Assembly (NCBI GenBank): GCA_947259405.1
Contig: CAMYLY010000018.1
Location: forward strand, 41,133 to 76,593
From: an uncultured Gemmatimonadales bacterium
GTDB taxonomy: Bacteria > Gemmatimonadota > Gemmatimonadetes > Gemmatimonadales > GWC2-71-9
Direction: 5' to 3'
DNA length: 35,461 nt
The number at the start of each line of letters is the position of its first letter. Position 1 is the first letter of the stretch. Below the pieces are notes generated by a model. That model was given only the letters and a program-made list of their open reading frames with translations, did no database searches and had not been told where the DNA came from. Both the position numbers and the translations under genes were made by a program. Of the stretch, positions 1 through 7,937 are shown one piece after another.

Positions 1-123
1 GCCGAGGGGCGGTTTGTTGCCTAAGACCTTGCCCGCCTGGAATCGGGCACCCGCGTACGATCCGGCTGCGAGAATCCCGGCGAAGAACGCAACCACAATG
101 AGGCGTTTGATCCAGGTGAACAT
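1..123 (-). CDS. N-terminal fragment of a membrane-anchored or exported protein (truncated by window edge)
   Basis: An ATG at 123 (minus strand) opens a 41-codon frame that runs off the left edge without a stop. The N-terminus reads MFTWIKRLIVVAFFAGILAA: positive residues at 5-6, then a hydrophobic stretch of about 15 residues, then small residues and GSYAGARFQAG. This is the pattern of a signal peptide or a single N-terminal transmembrane anchor. Too little is visible to name a family. It is transcribed in the same direction as the SRPBCC gene upstream of it (end at 206), about 80 bases away, so it could share that transcript, but this is only positional inference. Confidence 0.55.
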   Translation of the reverse strand, partial: MFTWIKRLIVVAFFAGILAAGSYAGARFQAGKVLGNKPPLG

Positions 124-205
124 GAGCGTTGCTCTGAAAGGACTCTGCAATCTCGGGGATTCGAGATGAGGGTCAAGAGGGAGAGGGCCTTCGCCGTCCG
201 CCCCA

Positions 206-649
206 TCAGCCGAACATCGCTTCCAGCCGATTCAAGCAGCTCGTCCATCCGTGTTCGTGGCCGATCTTCGCTTCGGTGTTCGGGAATCGCTCGTGCATCA
301 GCACGATCTCGGTAGCGCCCCCGCCGATGTCGTTGAACTCGACCGTCACGAGAGTCTCGCCGACGTCGTGCTCCTCTTCGTCCCAACCCCACGTGTACAC
401 CAAGCGGCTGGGCGGGTCGATCTCCTTGTATACCCCGCGGGCGTTGTATTCGGCGCCGTCCTCGTGGCGCATTTGGATGTGGTAGTGCCCACCCACCTCG
501 AGGTTGACGTGGGCTTCCTGGACGGTAATCCCCTCCGGAGCCGACCACTGCCCCAGCTGGTTGGGGAGGGTCCAGGCTTGGAATACCCGGTCGCGGGTCG
601 CCTTGATGACGCGCGTCACGCGCAGTGACGTCGTGGTTTCTGTGCTCAT
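206..649 (-). CDS. SRPBCC / AHSA1-like domain protein partnered with an ArsR regulator
   Basis: A 147-aa single-domain protein of the START/SRPBCC superfamily, AHSA1-like branch (activator of Hsp90 ATPase homologue). The diagnostic opening is visible: RVIKATRDRVFQAWTLPNQL with W and P residues at about 15-40, then VGGHYHIQMRHEDG and a C-terminal GHEHGWTSCLNRLE helix. These proteins bind small hydrophobic ligands in a helix-grip fold; the ligand here is unknown. The ATG at 649 was chosen because it follows GGAGGACGACAC and overlaps the ArsR stop in an ATGA junction, so the two genes are translationally coupled. The frame remains open further upstream, but that part is antisense to nothing useful and lies inside arsR. 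ArsR/AHSA1 pairs are common in soil bacteria and usually autoregulated. Confidence 0.9.
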   Translation of the reverse strand: MSTETTTSLRVTRVIKATRDRVFQAWTLPNQLGQWSAPEGITVQEAHVNLEVGGHYHIQMRHEDGAEYNARGVYKEIDPPSRLVYTWGWDEEEHDVGETLVTVEFNDIGGGATEIVLMHERFPNTEAKIGHEHGWTSCLNRLEAMFG

Positions 650-984
650 GTGTCGTCCTCCGATTCTCTTTCCAAGTAACGGGTCAGTCGATCGAATTGG
701 CCTTCCCAGAACTCTCGGTAGCGCTCGACCCATGCCGCCGCGTCGCGCAGGGGTCCCGCGTCGAGTCCGCATCGGCTCACGCGTCCATCGCGCGTGCGCC
801 TGACCATCCCGGCACGCTCTAACACCCTGAGGTGTTTGGAGATAGCGGGTCGCGACATGTCATAGGGCCGTGCGAGTTCACCCACCGTGGCGATCCCCTC
901 ACTGAGTCGGGCGAGGATGTCTCGGCGCGTCGGGTCAGCCAGGGCGCCAAACACAAGGTCGAGTTCTCGTGAATTGGTAACCAT
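646..984 (-). CDS. ArsR-family winged-helix transcriptional repressor
   Basis: A 112-aa ArsR-type regulator. The winged helix is clear: FGALADPTRRDILARLSEG (residues 12-30), then helix-turn-helix ELARPYDMSRPAISKHLRVL (36-55), then the wing AGMVRRTRDGRVSRCGLD. There is no CxC metal-binding motif in the recognition helix, so it belongs to the non-metal ArsR group that accompanies AHSA1-like proteins. The start codon lies inside a perfect palindrome (973-996), so the first four codons (MVTN) are one half of the presumed operator. The stop overlaps the start of the SRPBCC gene (ATGA). Repression of its own two-gene operon is likely from this layout; the inducing signal cannot be read from the sequence. 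Confidence 0.93.
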   Translation of the reverse strand: MVTNSRELDLVFGALADPTRRDILARLSEGIATVGELARPYDMSRPAISKHLRVLERAGMVRRTRDGRVSRCGLDAGPLRDAAAWVERYREFWEGQFDRLTRYLERESEDDT

Positions 985-996
985 ATGGTTACCAAT
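973..996. promoter_or_regulatory. Perfect 24-bp palindrome over the arsR start codon (candidate ArsR operator)
   Basis: The half site ATTGGTAACCAT (973-984) is followed directly by its exact reverse complement ATGGTTACCAAT (985-996), without a spacer or mismatch. The arsR ATG is the complement of 982-984. Length, perfection and position fit an autoregulatory operator, and bound repressor would also block ribosome access or transcription start. Binding by this ArsR is inferred. Confidence 0.75.
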
Positions 997-1096
997 ATAG
1001 CGGAGATCTGCCGGTGGTCAAGTGGGCGCCGGAATAGGGTGGCCTGGACGCGTCGCCGTGGTCGGCCTATCGTGGCAGCATCACGGAGGCATCCAC

Positions 1097-1474
1097 ATGA
1101 TCGTCATTCAGGTCGTCCCGAAAGCCGGGGTCAACGCCTATACGCTGCTTCGTGCGAAGGTGCTCCATGAGGCGGCAACGTGGTATTTCAGTAACAAGGC
1201 GAAGACACGACTGCGCCACATTCAGTCCGCGGGACACATCGAGGTCGCGAACGCGGGCGGCGTGATCTCCGCGCAAGTACATCCCATGGACAAGCGGGAC
1301 CACTTCTATCTGGCGGAGAAGTTCATGGGTCGGTTGGTGGCCTGGTTCGAGGACGAGCTCGTCGCCATCAACGTGCAGTTTGTCGCGGAGGAGACGGCGG
1401 CAAGAAGGAAACCGACGAGAAAGAAAGCGAAGAAGAAGAAGGCGAAGAAGAGGAAAGCGTCGAAGCGGCGGTAA
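1097..1474 (+). CDS. Unrecognised small protein with a histone-H1-like Lys/Arg-rich C-terminal tail
   Basis: A 125-aa protein whose family I do not recognise. The ATG at 1097 is preceded by GGAGG at 1085-1089. Residues 1-98 form a compact alpha/beta-looking domain (IVIQVVPKAG, AATWYFSNKAKTRLRHI, HFYLAEKFMGRLVAWFEDEL). Residues about 101-125 are almost only K, R and A (for example KKAKKKKAKKRKA), like the C-terminal tails of bacterial H1-like and AlgP-type DNA-binding proteins. Nucleic-acid or polyanion binding is plausible. The DNA of the tail is purine-rich (aag/gaa runs), so slippage-type length variation is possible. It converges with the next gene, with only 3 bases between stops. Confidence 0.8.
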   Translation: MIVIQVVPKAGVNAYTLLRAKVLHEAATWYFSNKAKTRLRHIQSAGHIEVANAGGVISAQVHPMDKRDHFYLAEKFMGRLVAWFEDELVAINVQFVAEETAARRKPTRKKAKKKKAKKRKASKRR

Positions 1475-1477
1475 CCC

Positions 1478-2197
1478 TCAATCCCAGAGCAGCGGCTGCT
1501 GCATCAATACCGCACCATCTTCGAACACCAGGCGGAGCATATGTTCGGGGACGGCGTCCTTGAACGAGCTCAGGGCGATGACCCCAGTGAGAGACCCGGG
1601 CCCTGCGTGCACCTGCAGGGCCTGCATGAGTGTTTCAACATCCAGGTTGACGTCCCTCATCGTGATCTCGACCGAATCGTCGTTTGGCGTGACCCGGAAG
1701 TCGCCTTCAGGGTAGAGTCCTTCGAAGGTGTCCGCCAACTGGTGTAGCGCTAACGCGGACCGCGAAGCGTCGGACGTCGCAAAGGTGACCCGCCCGTTCA
1801 ATCGCTGCTCATAAGGCTCGACCTGGATCAACGCACGATCGAACGGGCGCCGTTCGGCTCCTGCGTAGTCTGGGTGCGCCCATTCCACATGCAGCGCGCC
1901 ACCCGAAACGACGGTGATGCGTACCAGCCGCCCCACGTCTTCGGTATGAATGAGAAGCTGTCCGCCGCCCCAGTGTTCTTGGAACTCGAACGGGATGGTG
2001 GCCAGCATGTGGACGAGTTCGGAGACGACGGTGGGGACAATGGGTCCAGCCGTCGGCTCGATATGGCGGACGACGATAGCGCCCGCGTCACGATCGTACT
2101 CGAGCCATTCCCCTGAAAGTCTCTCGAGCTCAACAATCGTTGCCGGTGGAAGCGTGCCGACGTCGATGCTACCGTGGCACCCGAACTCCTGGAACAT
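1478..2197 (-). CDS. Conserved-looking protein of unknown function (239 aa)
   Basis: The frame starts at an ATG (2197) behind a strong AGGGGAGG Shine-Dalgarno, six bases upstream. There is no signal peptide or transmembrane segment. Composition is rich in acidic and hydrophobic residues, with beta-strand-like alternation (GAIVVRHIEPTAGPIVP, GRLVRITVVSGGALHVEW, DDSVEITMRDVNLDVETL). I do not recognise the family. The first half contains a W/G-rich loop EHWGGGQLLIHTEDVG and the second half a possible ferredoxin-like alpha/beta unit. It is a soluble, probably cytoplasmic, protein. It stands alone on this strand, with the TPR gene about 97 bases upstream. Confidence 0.75.
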   Translation of the reverse strand: MFQEFGCHGSIDVGTLPPATIVELERLSGEWLEYDRDAGAIVVRHIEPTAGPIVPTVVSELVHMLATIPFEFQEHWGGGQLLIHTEDVGRLVRITVVSGGALHVEWAHPDYAGAERRPFDRALIQVEPYEQRLNGRVTFATSDASRSALALHQLADTFEGLYPEGDFRVTPNDDSVEITMRDVNLDVETLMQALQVHAGPGSLTGVIALSSFKDAVPEHMLRLVFEDGAVLMQQPLLWD

Positions 2198-2294
2198 CTG
2201 TGGCCTCCCCTAGCGACCCCTCCTTCAATACATCAATCGTTTGTGCACTCCGCCGCAAGGTCTTGTGAAGAGTCCTTGAGGCGGTGCCGGCGGA

Positions 2295-5096
2295 TCATGG
2301 CGCGCTCACGACGCAGTCGGCCTGATCCAGACTGGTTTGGCGCGCGATCAGCCATGCACGGACATCAGGTGTGAGCTCCAGATTGCCCAGGGCCGCGCCG
2401 ATGCGGTTTTGCACGATACATTGGACGACCTGTGCGTCTCCAAGCGTCGTCGCTTGCGCAAACGAGGCGTCTGCGGTGGCGCGTTGCCCCAGAATTGCAA
2501 AGTCGATAGCACGCCCGAAGTGAGCAAGCGCGGTTTTGTGGTCCGGATCGATGATTGGGATCGGTTGCCGAATGGCGTTGTCGCCGGATTGCTCCGGAAA
2601 CAGACCCACGTACCAGGTGCTCCAGGCAAACGCCTCGTCGCTCATCTTCTGCGGCGTGATCGAGGTTACGGCGGAATCACTCCACAGGGCGGCGCCCTGC
2701 GGATCGTTCGACATGCGCAGTGACTCCGCCAGCGCGATCAGTGAGGCGAGCGGCTTCGGGTCGTCGTACGCACCGTAGAGATGGTCGACTGCATCCTGAC
2801 CCTGTCCGTTGCGCAGCAGGGCAACGCCAAAGAGATGTCGTGCGTCGCCCAGGTCTGTGCGCAGTCTGATAGCCTGGCCGGCGTAGTCCGCGGCCATCAG
2901 TGGGTCAGCGGCCGTGGCGCTCAGGCCTATCCAGAGTCGGGAATAGGTGGCGATGAGATCGTCGTAGAACGGTGGACGCCATTGGTGCGCGATTGCTTCA
3001 AAGCCGGTGACTACGTTGGCCATTCGCGTGTGATCTTCAGGGCTGAGGGTCCATAGGGCAGCGGGTTCCACCGCGTTGGCGTAGATCACCCCAGCGTATC
3101 CCGCCATTGTAAGCGGCGGGGCCGTCATGGCGACCCGCACCGGGCTACGGTCTTGCGAGCTGACCCCCCGGCCTTGCAGCTGATCGATCCCGAGCGAATC
3201 CAGGCCGCGTCCGACGAACCCGGGGTTTACCATACGCATACCATCGGCCGGATGCACGAGGTAGTAGAACCCGCCGCTCGCGAACCGCCCCGGCCCGGGA
3301 AACCGCGTCGTGTCGCCGGCAGTGATCGCCATCGCAAGGGGTCGTCCGAGCGAGCCATTGGCCGCTGCGGTTCTCCAGGAACGGATAATGGTGTCGGCTA
3401 GGGTCAGAGGCTGGCCGTCGGGGTTGGGGATGGGGGAAAACGCATCCAGTCCGGCATCGTCGAGCGCGAGCGCGACGCCATGCCGGTCTCGCAACGTTCG
3501 AGCGTACCAGGGCAGGTTGAGCATACTCAGGTTGACGACGGCGACGTCCGGTCGCACGCCCTCCGCAACCTGCAAAGCGATAGCCGGATACGTGTCCAGA
3601 TCGCCTGCGGTCAGAAACACGGCGTTCCCGGGCAGCGCGCGAAGCGCGGACCGGGTGTACGCGAGCGTCGGGTCCGCGAGGAACCCCGTTTCTACGAGTG
3701 CCCGGGCGGCACTGCCCTCCCATTGGGTCTCGCCGCGCTGCACTGCCTCGAAGAGCAATGACAACCAGGCGTTCCCGTCATCGGGATCGCACTCGATGGC
3801 TTCCGTGAGATGCGACCACACGGAGTCGGCGTGCGCCGCTTCGTGCGCTTTGTATTGGGGATTGTACGCGCTCGCCAGTACGGTGTGTGCGAACGCGTGA
3901 CACGGAGCGAGTTCCAGCGCTCGCCGCGCATTGGTCACCGCGCCCTCTAGATCGCCCGTTCGCCGAAGTGCCTCACCGAGCCATGCGTATCCATGGGGAT
4001 TCGACGGTTCGGCGGAAACGGCGTTCCGAAAGAGCGGTACAGACTGTTCAACGCGGTTCTGAAGGAACACCGCCACCGCACTGTCGAGAGGAACGCCCGC
4101 CGTCGCGGTGCCTGGCACCCCGTATACATACGCCAGCCGCAGCACGCTCGCGTGGGTGTTTGCCTCGGGCGCACCAGTCCCGTCGCGCGCACGCGTGTAT
4201 GTGTGGCGGGTGATCTCAATCTGGTGTGGGATGAGCCCGTCTGGTTCTGCCACGACGAGGATCTCGTTCCGAATGGCCAGGCTATCAACGCGGGCCGCGG
4301 CCAAGGAATCAGCGTTCATCGCTTTGGTGATCCGCGAAGTCAACGCGGCCATGGCTTCTGGCGTTGGAGACGAGGTCATCCAGAGCGCGACACAACTCGT
4401 GTCGGCGTCGCGCGGATGGCATGGTGTTCGAGCGGTCACTCCCAGGTCGTTTTGGTGCGTGACGACCGTGTCGGCCACGATCGGGGGACGCTCTTGGGTC
4501 TCGAATCCGTACGTTGCCCCCACTTCGAAAGCCTCGCCGGCCCAAAGCTGGACGGTCGCGGCCCACTCGTCCGCAATTCTGGCCGTGTACACGTCTTCAC
4601 TCAGCAGTCGGCCGACCAGTGCGGCACCCCCAATCGGCAGGTCCGGTAGCGAGTCGAGGTGTGGGGCCAGGAGCTGATCCGCGGTCGACCGCAACGCAGG
4701 ATAATCTGCCAATCCCACCAGGCCTCCCGCCGGCGACGCGATGAAGCTCGGGACCAACCCGTCTCGCACCTTGGCGAACGTCATCGCTGGCTGATATCCG
4801 GAGCGGAAGTCGTCCAAGTCGAGGATCTCAAACTGGGAGAAGTCGATGAGGCGGCCGTCAGGATGCTCCGATACCGTCATGCGATATCGCGACGAGCCAC
4901 CGGTGGTGTCGGCGAAGTCGTCGCGGGCCGTGATCCGCATGTCCGACCGGGCCACGATTGCCGTCAGACCGGCTGGCCAGTCGAACCGCAGCGATATGGT
5001 GTCTCGGGTGGTCGGGACCGTCTGCGCGGCCACCGTCGGCGCGATGGCCGCCTGCCATAGAGTCAACGACAACGTCAGTAAACCGAAATACCGCAT
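2295..5096 (-). CDS. Exported TPR protein with a DUF2723-like central segment
   Basis: A 933-aa protein. The start at 5096 gives a signal peptide MRYFGLLTLSLTLWQAAIA followed by an AxA-type site near PTVAAQ; the frame extends 15 codons further upstream without such a feature. Residues 20-340 resemble a beta-rich domain of unknown type. TPR-like helices follow (SNPHGYAWLGEALRRTGDLEGAVTNARRALELAP and SVWSHLTEAIECDPDDGNAWLSLLFEA, about 370-470). Around residues 500-545 comes NAVFLTAGDLDTYPAIALQ...RPDVAVVNLSMLNLPWY. This closely matches the soluble C-terminal motif of DUF2723 membrane proteins (GDNDTxPLWY...RxDVxVvNlSLLNTxWY), but the membrane part is absent. More TPR-like repeats occupy the C-terminal third. 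It is probably periplasmic and protein-binding; the substrate is unknown. Confidence 0.85.
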   Translation of the reverse strand: MRYFGLLTLSLTLWQAAIAPTVAAQTVPTTRDTISLRFDWPAGLTAIVARSDMRITARDDFADTTGGSSRYRMTVSEHPDGRLIDFSQFEILDLDDFRSGYQPAMTFAKVRDGLVPSFIASPAGGLVGLADYPALRSTADQLLAPHLDSLPDLPIGGAALVGRLLSEDVYTARIADEWAATVQLWAGEAFEVGATYGFETQERPPIVADTVVTHQNDLGVTARTPCHPRDADTSCVALWMTSSPTPEAMAALTSRITKAMNADSLAAARVDSLAIRNEILVVAEPDGLIPHQIEITRHTYTRARDGTGAPEANTHASVLRLAYVYGVPGTATAGVPLDSAVAVFLQNRVEQSVPLFRNAVSAEPSNPHGYAWLGEALRRTGDLEGAVTNARRALELAPCHAFAHTVLASAYNPQYKAHEAAHADSVWSHLTEAIECDPDDGNAWLSLLFEAVQRGETQWEGSAARALVETGFLADPTLAYTRSALRALPGNAVFLTAGDLDTYPAIALQVAEGVRPDVAVVNLSMLNLPWYARTLRDRHGVALALDDAGLDAFSPIPNPDGQPLTLADTIIRSWRTAAANGSLGRPLAMAITAGDTTRFPGPGRFASGGFYYLVHPADGMRMVNPGFVGRGLDSLGIDQLQGRGVSSQDRSPVRVAMTAPPLTMAGYAGVIYANAVEPAALWTLSPEDHTRMANVVTGFEAIAHQWRPPFYDDLIATYSRLWIGLSATAADPLMAADYAGQAIRLRTDLGDARHLFGVALLRNGQGQDAVDHLYGAYDDPKPLASLIALAESLRMSNDPQGAALWSDSAVTSITPQKMSDEAFAWSTWYVGLFPEQSGDNAIRQPIPIIDPDHKTALAHFGRAIDFAILGQRATADASFAQATTLGDAQVVQCIVQNRIGAALGNLELTPDVRAWLIARQTSLDQADCVVSAP

Positions 5097-5326
5097 CAAC
5101 ACTCCCAGCCATCTGGACGGAGGACGACGACACTGGTCCAAGTCTACTCAGGTTTTCGACCTCGAGTGAGACTGGCCGTATATGTAGACTCTCATCGACC
5201 CGATCTGTTCCCTCGAGACCACCCGAATCCAGGGGAGCCCGGGCACCCTCCGTGGAGATCCCAGCGCCAGGTTGACCCCCCGAGGCGCACTCCCATATTG
5301 ATTCCCGACCATCTGCTGGAGCTGCC

Positions 5327-6058
5327 TTGTTCGTTCGACCGATTCCCGCGCTTGTCGTGCTGTCCGCCGCATGCGCGCCGAGCACTCCCCCGCAAGCTGC
5401 CGACCCCGAGGTCATTGTCGACACTCTGGTCGTGGTCGACACGGTGACCGTCGCCAACACTGCGGACGAGGAACTGCAGGAGCGAGCGTCCCGGCTGCAG
5501 CTCCAGCTACTGGAGAAAGACGCGCAGCTGGCCGAAATGCAGGGACAGCTGGACGCGGCCCGTCAGGAGGTCGTGCGGAACATGGCCAAGCTGCAGAGCC
5601 AGGCGAGCCGGGCTGAAGCGGCGTCGGGCATGGCTGAGGCGGAAATCGCACTACAAACGCTCACGTCCATGCGGGGTGGGCGGAGTCTGCTTGAGCACGC
5701 AAGGGCGACGGAGTATCTGGCGCAAAGCACGGCGCAATTCAATGAGGAGAATTATGCCGGTGCGCTCTACCTCGCGACCGAAGCGCGGGCCCTGGCGAGT
5801 AGCGCCCAGGGGCGGTTGCGGGGAACGGGGGGGGAGGGGCTACGGGCTGGTGAGACGCTGTTTGCCATCCCGGTACCGCTCCGGACCACGCGCCGAAGCA
5901 ATGTGCGGGCGGGACCCGGTCTCAACTTCGCGATCCAGTACACGCTAGACGGAGGTCTCGCGGTGACTGGTCAGTCCTACACGAGTGAGTGGGTCCGCGT
6001 CTCGGATAGCCAGGGGCGGGAGGGATGGATCTTCCACACCCTCGTGACCAACCGATAG
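5327..6058 (+). CDS. Exported coiled-coil protein with C-terminal SH3b domain
   Basis: A 243-aa protein with a TTG start at 5327 behind TGGAGCTGCC. The N-terminus MFVRPIPALVVLSAAC is a short lipoprotein-like signal; the residue at -3 of Cys16 is Ser, so the lipobox is imperfect. Residues about 45-105 are a heptad-patterned coiled coil (LQERASRLQLQLLEKDAQLAEMQ). Residues 110-165 are helical and Ala-rich. Residues 178-243 are a bacterial SH3 (SH3_3) domain: PLRTTRRSNVRAGPGLNF, then GLAVTGQSYTSEWVRVSDS and GREGWIFHTLV. Such domains bind peptidoglycan or cell-wall ligands, so an envelope location is likely. It is divergent from the TPR gene (230-base spacer) and converges on the diguanylate cyclase, 22 bases between stops. 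Confidence 0.85.
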   Translation: MFVRPIPALVVLSAACAPSTPPQAADPEVIVDTLVVVDTVTVANTADEELQERASRLQLQLLEKDAQLAEMQGQLDAARQEVVRNMAKLQSQASRAEAASGMAEAEIALQTLTSMRGGRSLLEHARATEYLAQSTAQFNEENYAGALYLATEARALASSAQGRLRGTGGEGLRAGETLFAIPVPLRTTRRSNVRAGPGLNFAIQYTLDGGLAVTGQSYTSEWVRVSDSQGREGWIFHTLVTNR

Positions 6059-6080
6059 CGACGCACGTTTCCGCCGCGTC

Positions 6081-7856
6081 CTACTTCTTTGGCGACTGCT
6101 TCTTCGTAGTCGCCTTTCTTTTCGTCGCGCCCTTCTTGGCGGTCTTGCGTTTCCCGGATGTGGCGGGCGCTGCGGTGTCGCCAGCTGCGACGATCCGGTC
6201 TCGTCCGCGTTTCTTGGCCCGGTAGAGTGCGGCGTCCGCCGCCGCGATGAGTGCGGACGTGTCCGTGCCGTGTTCGGGGTACGCGGACACGCCGACACTC
6301 ATTGTGATCTTCCCTCCCTTGAATGTCTCTTGGGCGAGGCGAGACTGGATGCGTCGGGCGGCCTCTAAGGCGCCACCCTGATCACACTCCGGCAGCAGTA
6401 TCATGAATTCCTCGCCGCCATACCTTGCTGGAGTGTCGATGCCCCGCGTGGCGTCCTTGAGAGCCGTCCCGACTCCTTGCAGGACGGCGTCACCTTCCAG
6501 GTGACCGTAGGTGTCGTTGAATTTCTTGAAGTGATCGACGTCGAGCATGAGCAGGGCGAAAGGATGCTCGAGGCGCCTTGCCCGTTCGATTTCGTTCTCG
6601 AACTCCTGCATGGCCCAGCGCCGGTTGGTGAGTTGGGTCAATCCATCTGTAATGGACAGCCGTTCGAGCTCCCTGTTCTGTTCGCGCAGCTCTTCGGCCG
6701 CTTGATCGAGTGCCTCGCGACCACTGCGCAGCTGTCCGACCATGTTGTTGAAGACTTGTGTCAGATAGCCGACCTCGCCCCCGCCGCTCACCGGCAGATC
6801 GACGGAAAAGTCTCCGGCGGCGACCTCCCCCACACCCGTGGCCAGGCGGTCCAGCGGTCGCACGATGAAGACGCCGAGTGCGTAGGCGATGAGTCCCACG
6901 ATGACGAGCAGGCTGAACACCAAGAGGAGTGTCACGTTCCGGAGTCGGGCGACGGGCGCGTAGGCCTCATCGCGTGGTACCTCTGCCACCACGGCCCAGT
7001 CGGATCCCGGGATCGCTTCCATAGTCCCGAGGACGGCGGTGTCGATCCCGTCATCGTATTCCACCGGCGCGTCGTTGGACGCACGCAATGTTTCGCGAAT
7101 CGCGTGGTCGAGGGTGACTGCCGCACCCTCGGAGGCCGTCATCTGTGAACTGGCAACCACGACCCCCTCGCCCGTCACGAGAAACGCTCGTCCCGAGCTT
7201 CCGGGAGCGAAGCGTTGGAGCAGCGCTTCCACGGTGGCGAAGTCCAAACGCATGGCGAGCATGCCGAGGTACCGTCCGTCCGGGGGATTGATCGGCTCAG
7301 CCAGTACCGCCACGATGTCCTGCTGAGCGTCGTCCCAGTAGGGTTCGCCAAGCATGGCCGTGCCAGCCCGCAGGGACGCGTCCCAGTTGTCCGGAATCGT
7401 GACACCGAGACTCGAGTCGGCGCTCGACGTCACGACCGACCCGTCTGGATTCAAGACCAGGAGTTCCGCATACGAGTCAGTATAGCGCTGGTGGACGGCG
7501 TTGATGTAGTCGTTCAACCGCGATCGCGCGACTCGACCACCCGCACCGCCCTGGGGGATGCTCGCGAGATTATCGTACACCTCGAAGGATCCCGTGAAGA
7601 CCCGTGCGTCGAAGAACCGCTCCTTGATCCAGAGATCCATTTCCCGGGCCGTCTGCGTGCCCACGCTCTGGAGTTCCTCGTTGAGTTTCTCTGTGAGCGC
7701 CCGCTTGTTCTGCGCGTAGGAGAAGACCGCGGTCGTCACGGTGGGAATCAATGTGGCCAGCAGTGCGAGAACGAGGATCTTGTTCTTGATGCTGTCCAGA
7801 CGCAGGGCGCTGAGAGCCTGACCGATCTTGTGTTCCCAGGAATTCGCGAGCGTCAT
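6081..7856 (-). CDS. Membrane diguanylate cyclase, dCache-HAMP-GGDEF, with basic tail
   Basis: A 591-aa sensor enzyme making cyclic di-GMP from two GTP. Transmembrane segment 1 spans about 27-48 and segment 2 about 308-331; the region between is a dCache-like periplasmic sensor (YAELLVLNPDGSVVTSSAD, GRYLGMLAMRLDFATVEALL, GSSGRAFLVTGEG). HAMP is about 331-384, followed by a short coiled coil and GGDEF (about 400-565) with DGLTQLTNRR, DVDHFKKFND and the active-site GGEEF at 480-484. RGID at 471-474 sits exactly five residues before it and is a classical RxxD product-inhibition site. The last 25 residues are K/T/R/A-rich, unusual for this family. It lies downstream of cutC on the same strand with an 81-base gap. 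The stimulus is unknown. Confidence 0.95.
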   Translation of the reverse strand: MTLANSWEHKIGQALSALRLDSIKNKILVLALLATLIPTVTTAVFSYAQNKRALTEKLNEELQSVGTQTAREMDLWIKERFFDARVFTGSFEVYDNLASIPQGGAGGRVARSRLNDYINAVHQRYTDSYAELLVLNPDGSVVTSSADSSLGVTIPDNWDASLRAGTAMLGEPYWDDAQQDIVAVLAEPINPPDGRYLGMLAMRLDFATVEALLQRFAPGSSGRAFLVTGEGVVVASSQMTASEGAAVTLDHAIRETLRASNDAPVEYDDGIDTAVLGTMEAIPGSDWAVVAEVPRDEAYAPVARLRNVTLLLVFSLLVIVGLIAYALGVFIVRPLDRLATGVGEVAAGDFSVDLPVSGGGEVGYLTQVFNNMVGQLRSGREALDQAAEELREQNRELERLSITDGLTQLTNRRWAMQEFENEIERARRLEHPFALLMLDVDHFKKFNDTYGHLEGDAVLQGVGTALKDATRGIDTPARYGGEEFMILLPECDQGGALEAARRIQSRLAQETFKGGKITMSVGVSAYPEHGTDTSALIAAADAALYRAKKRGRDRIVAAGDTAAPATSGKRKTAKKGATKRKATTKKQSPKK

Positions 7857-7937
7857 TGGCCGTTGCAGTCCGTCAGGGATTTGGCTGGACGCATCGTAAT
7901 AGCTTTTGTGGGCATCGCCAAGCGGCGACGGTGGGCA

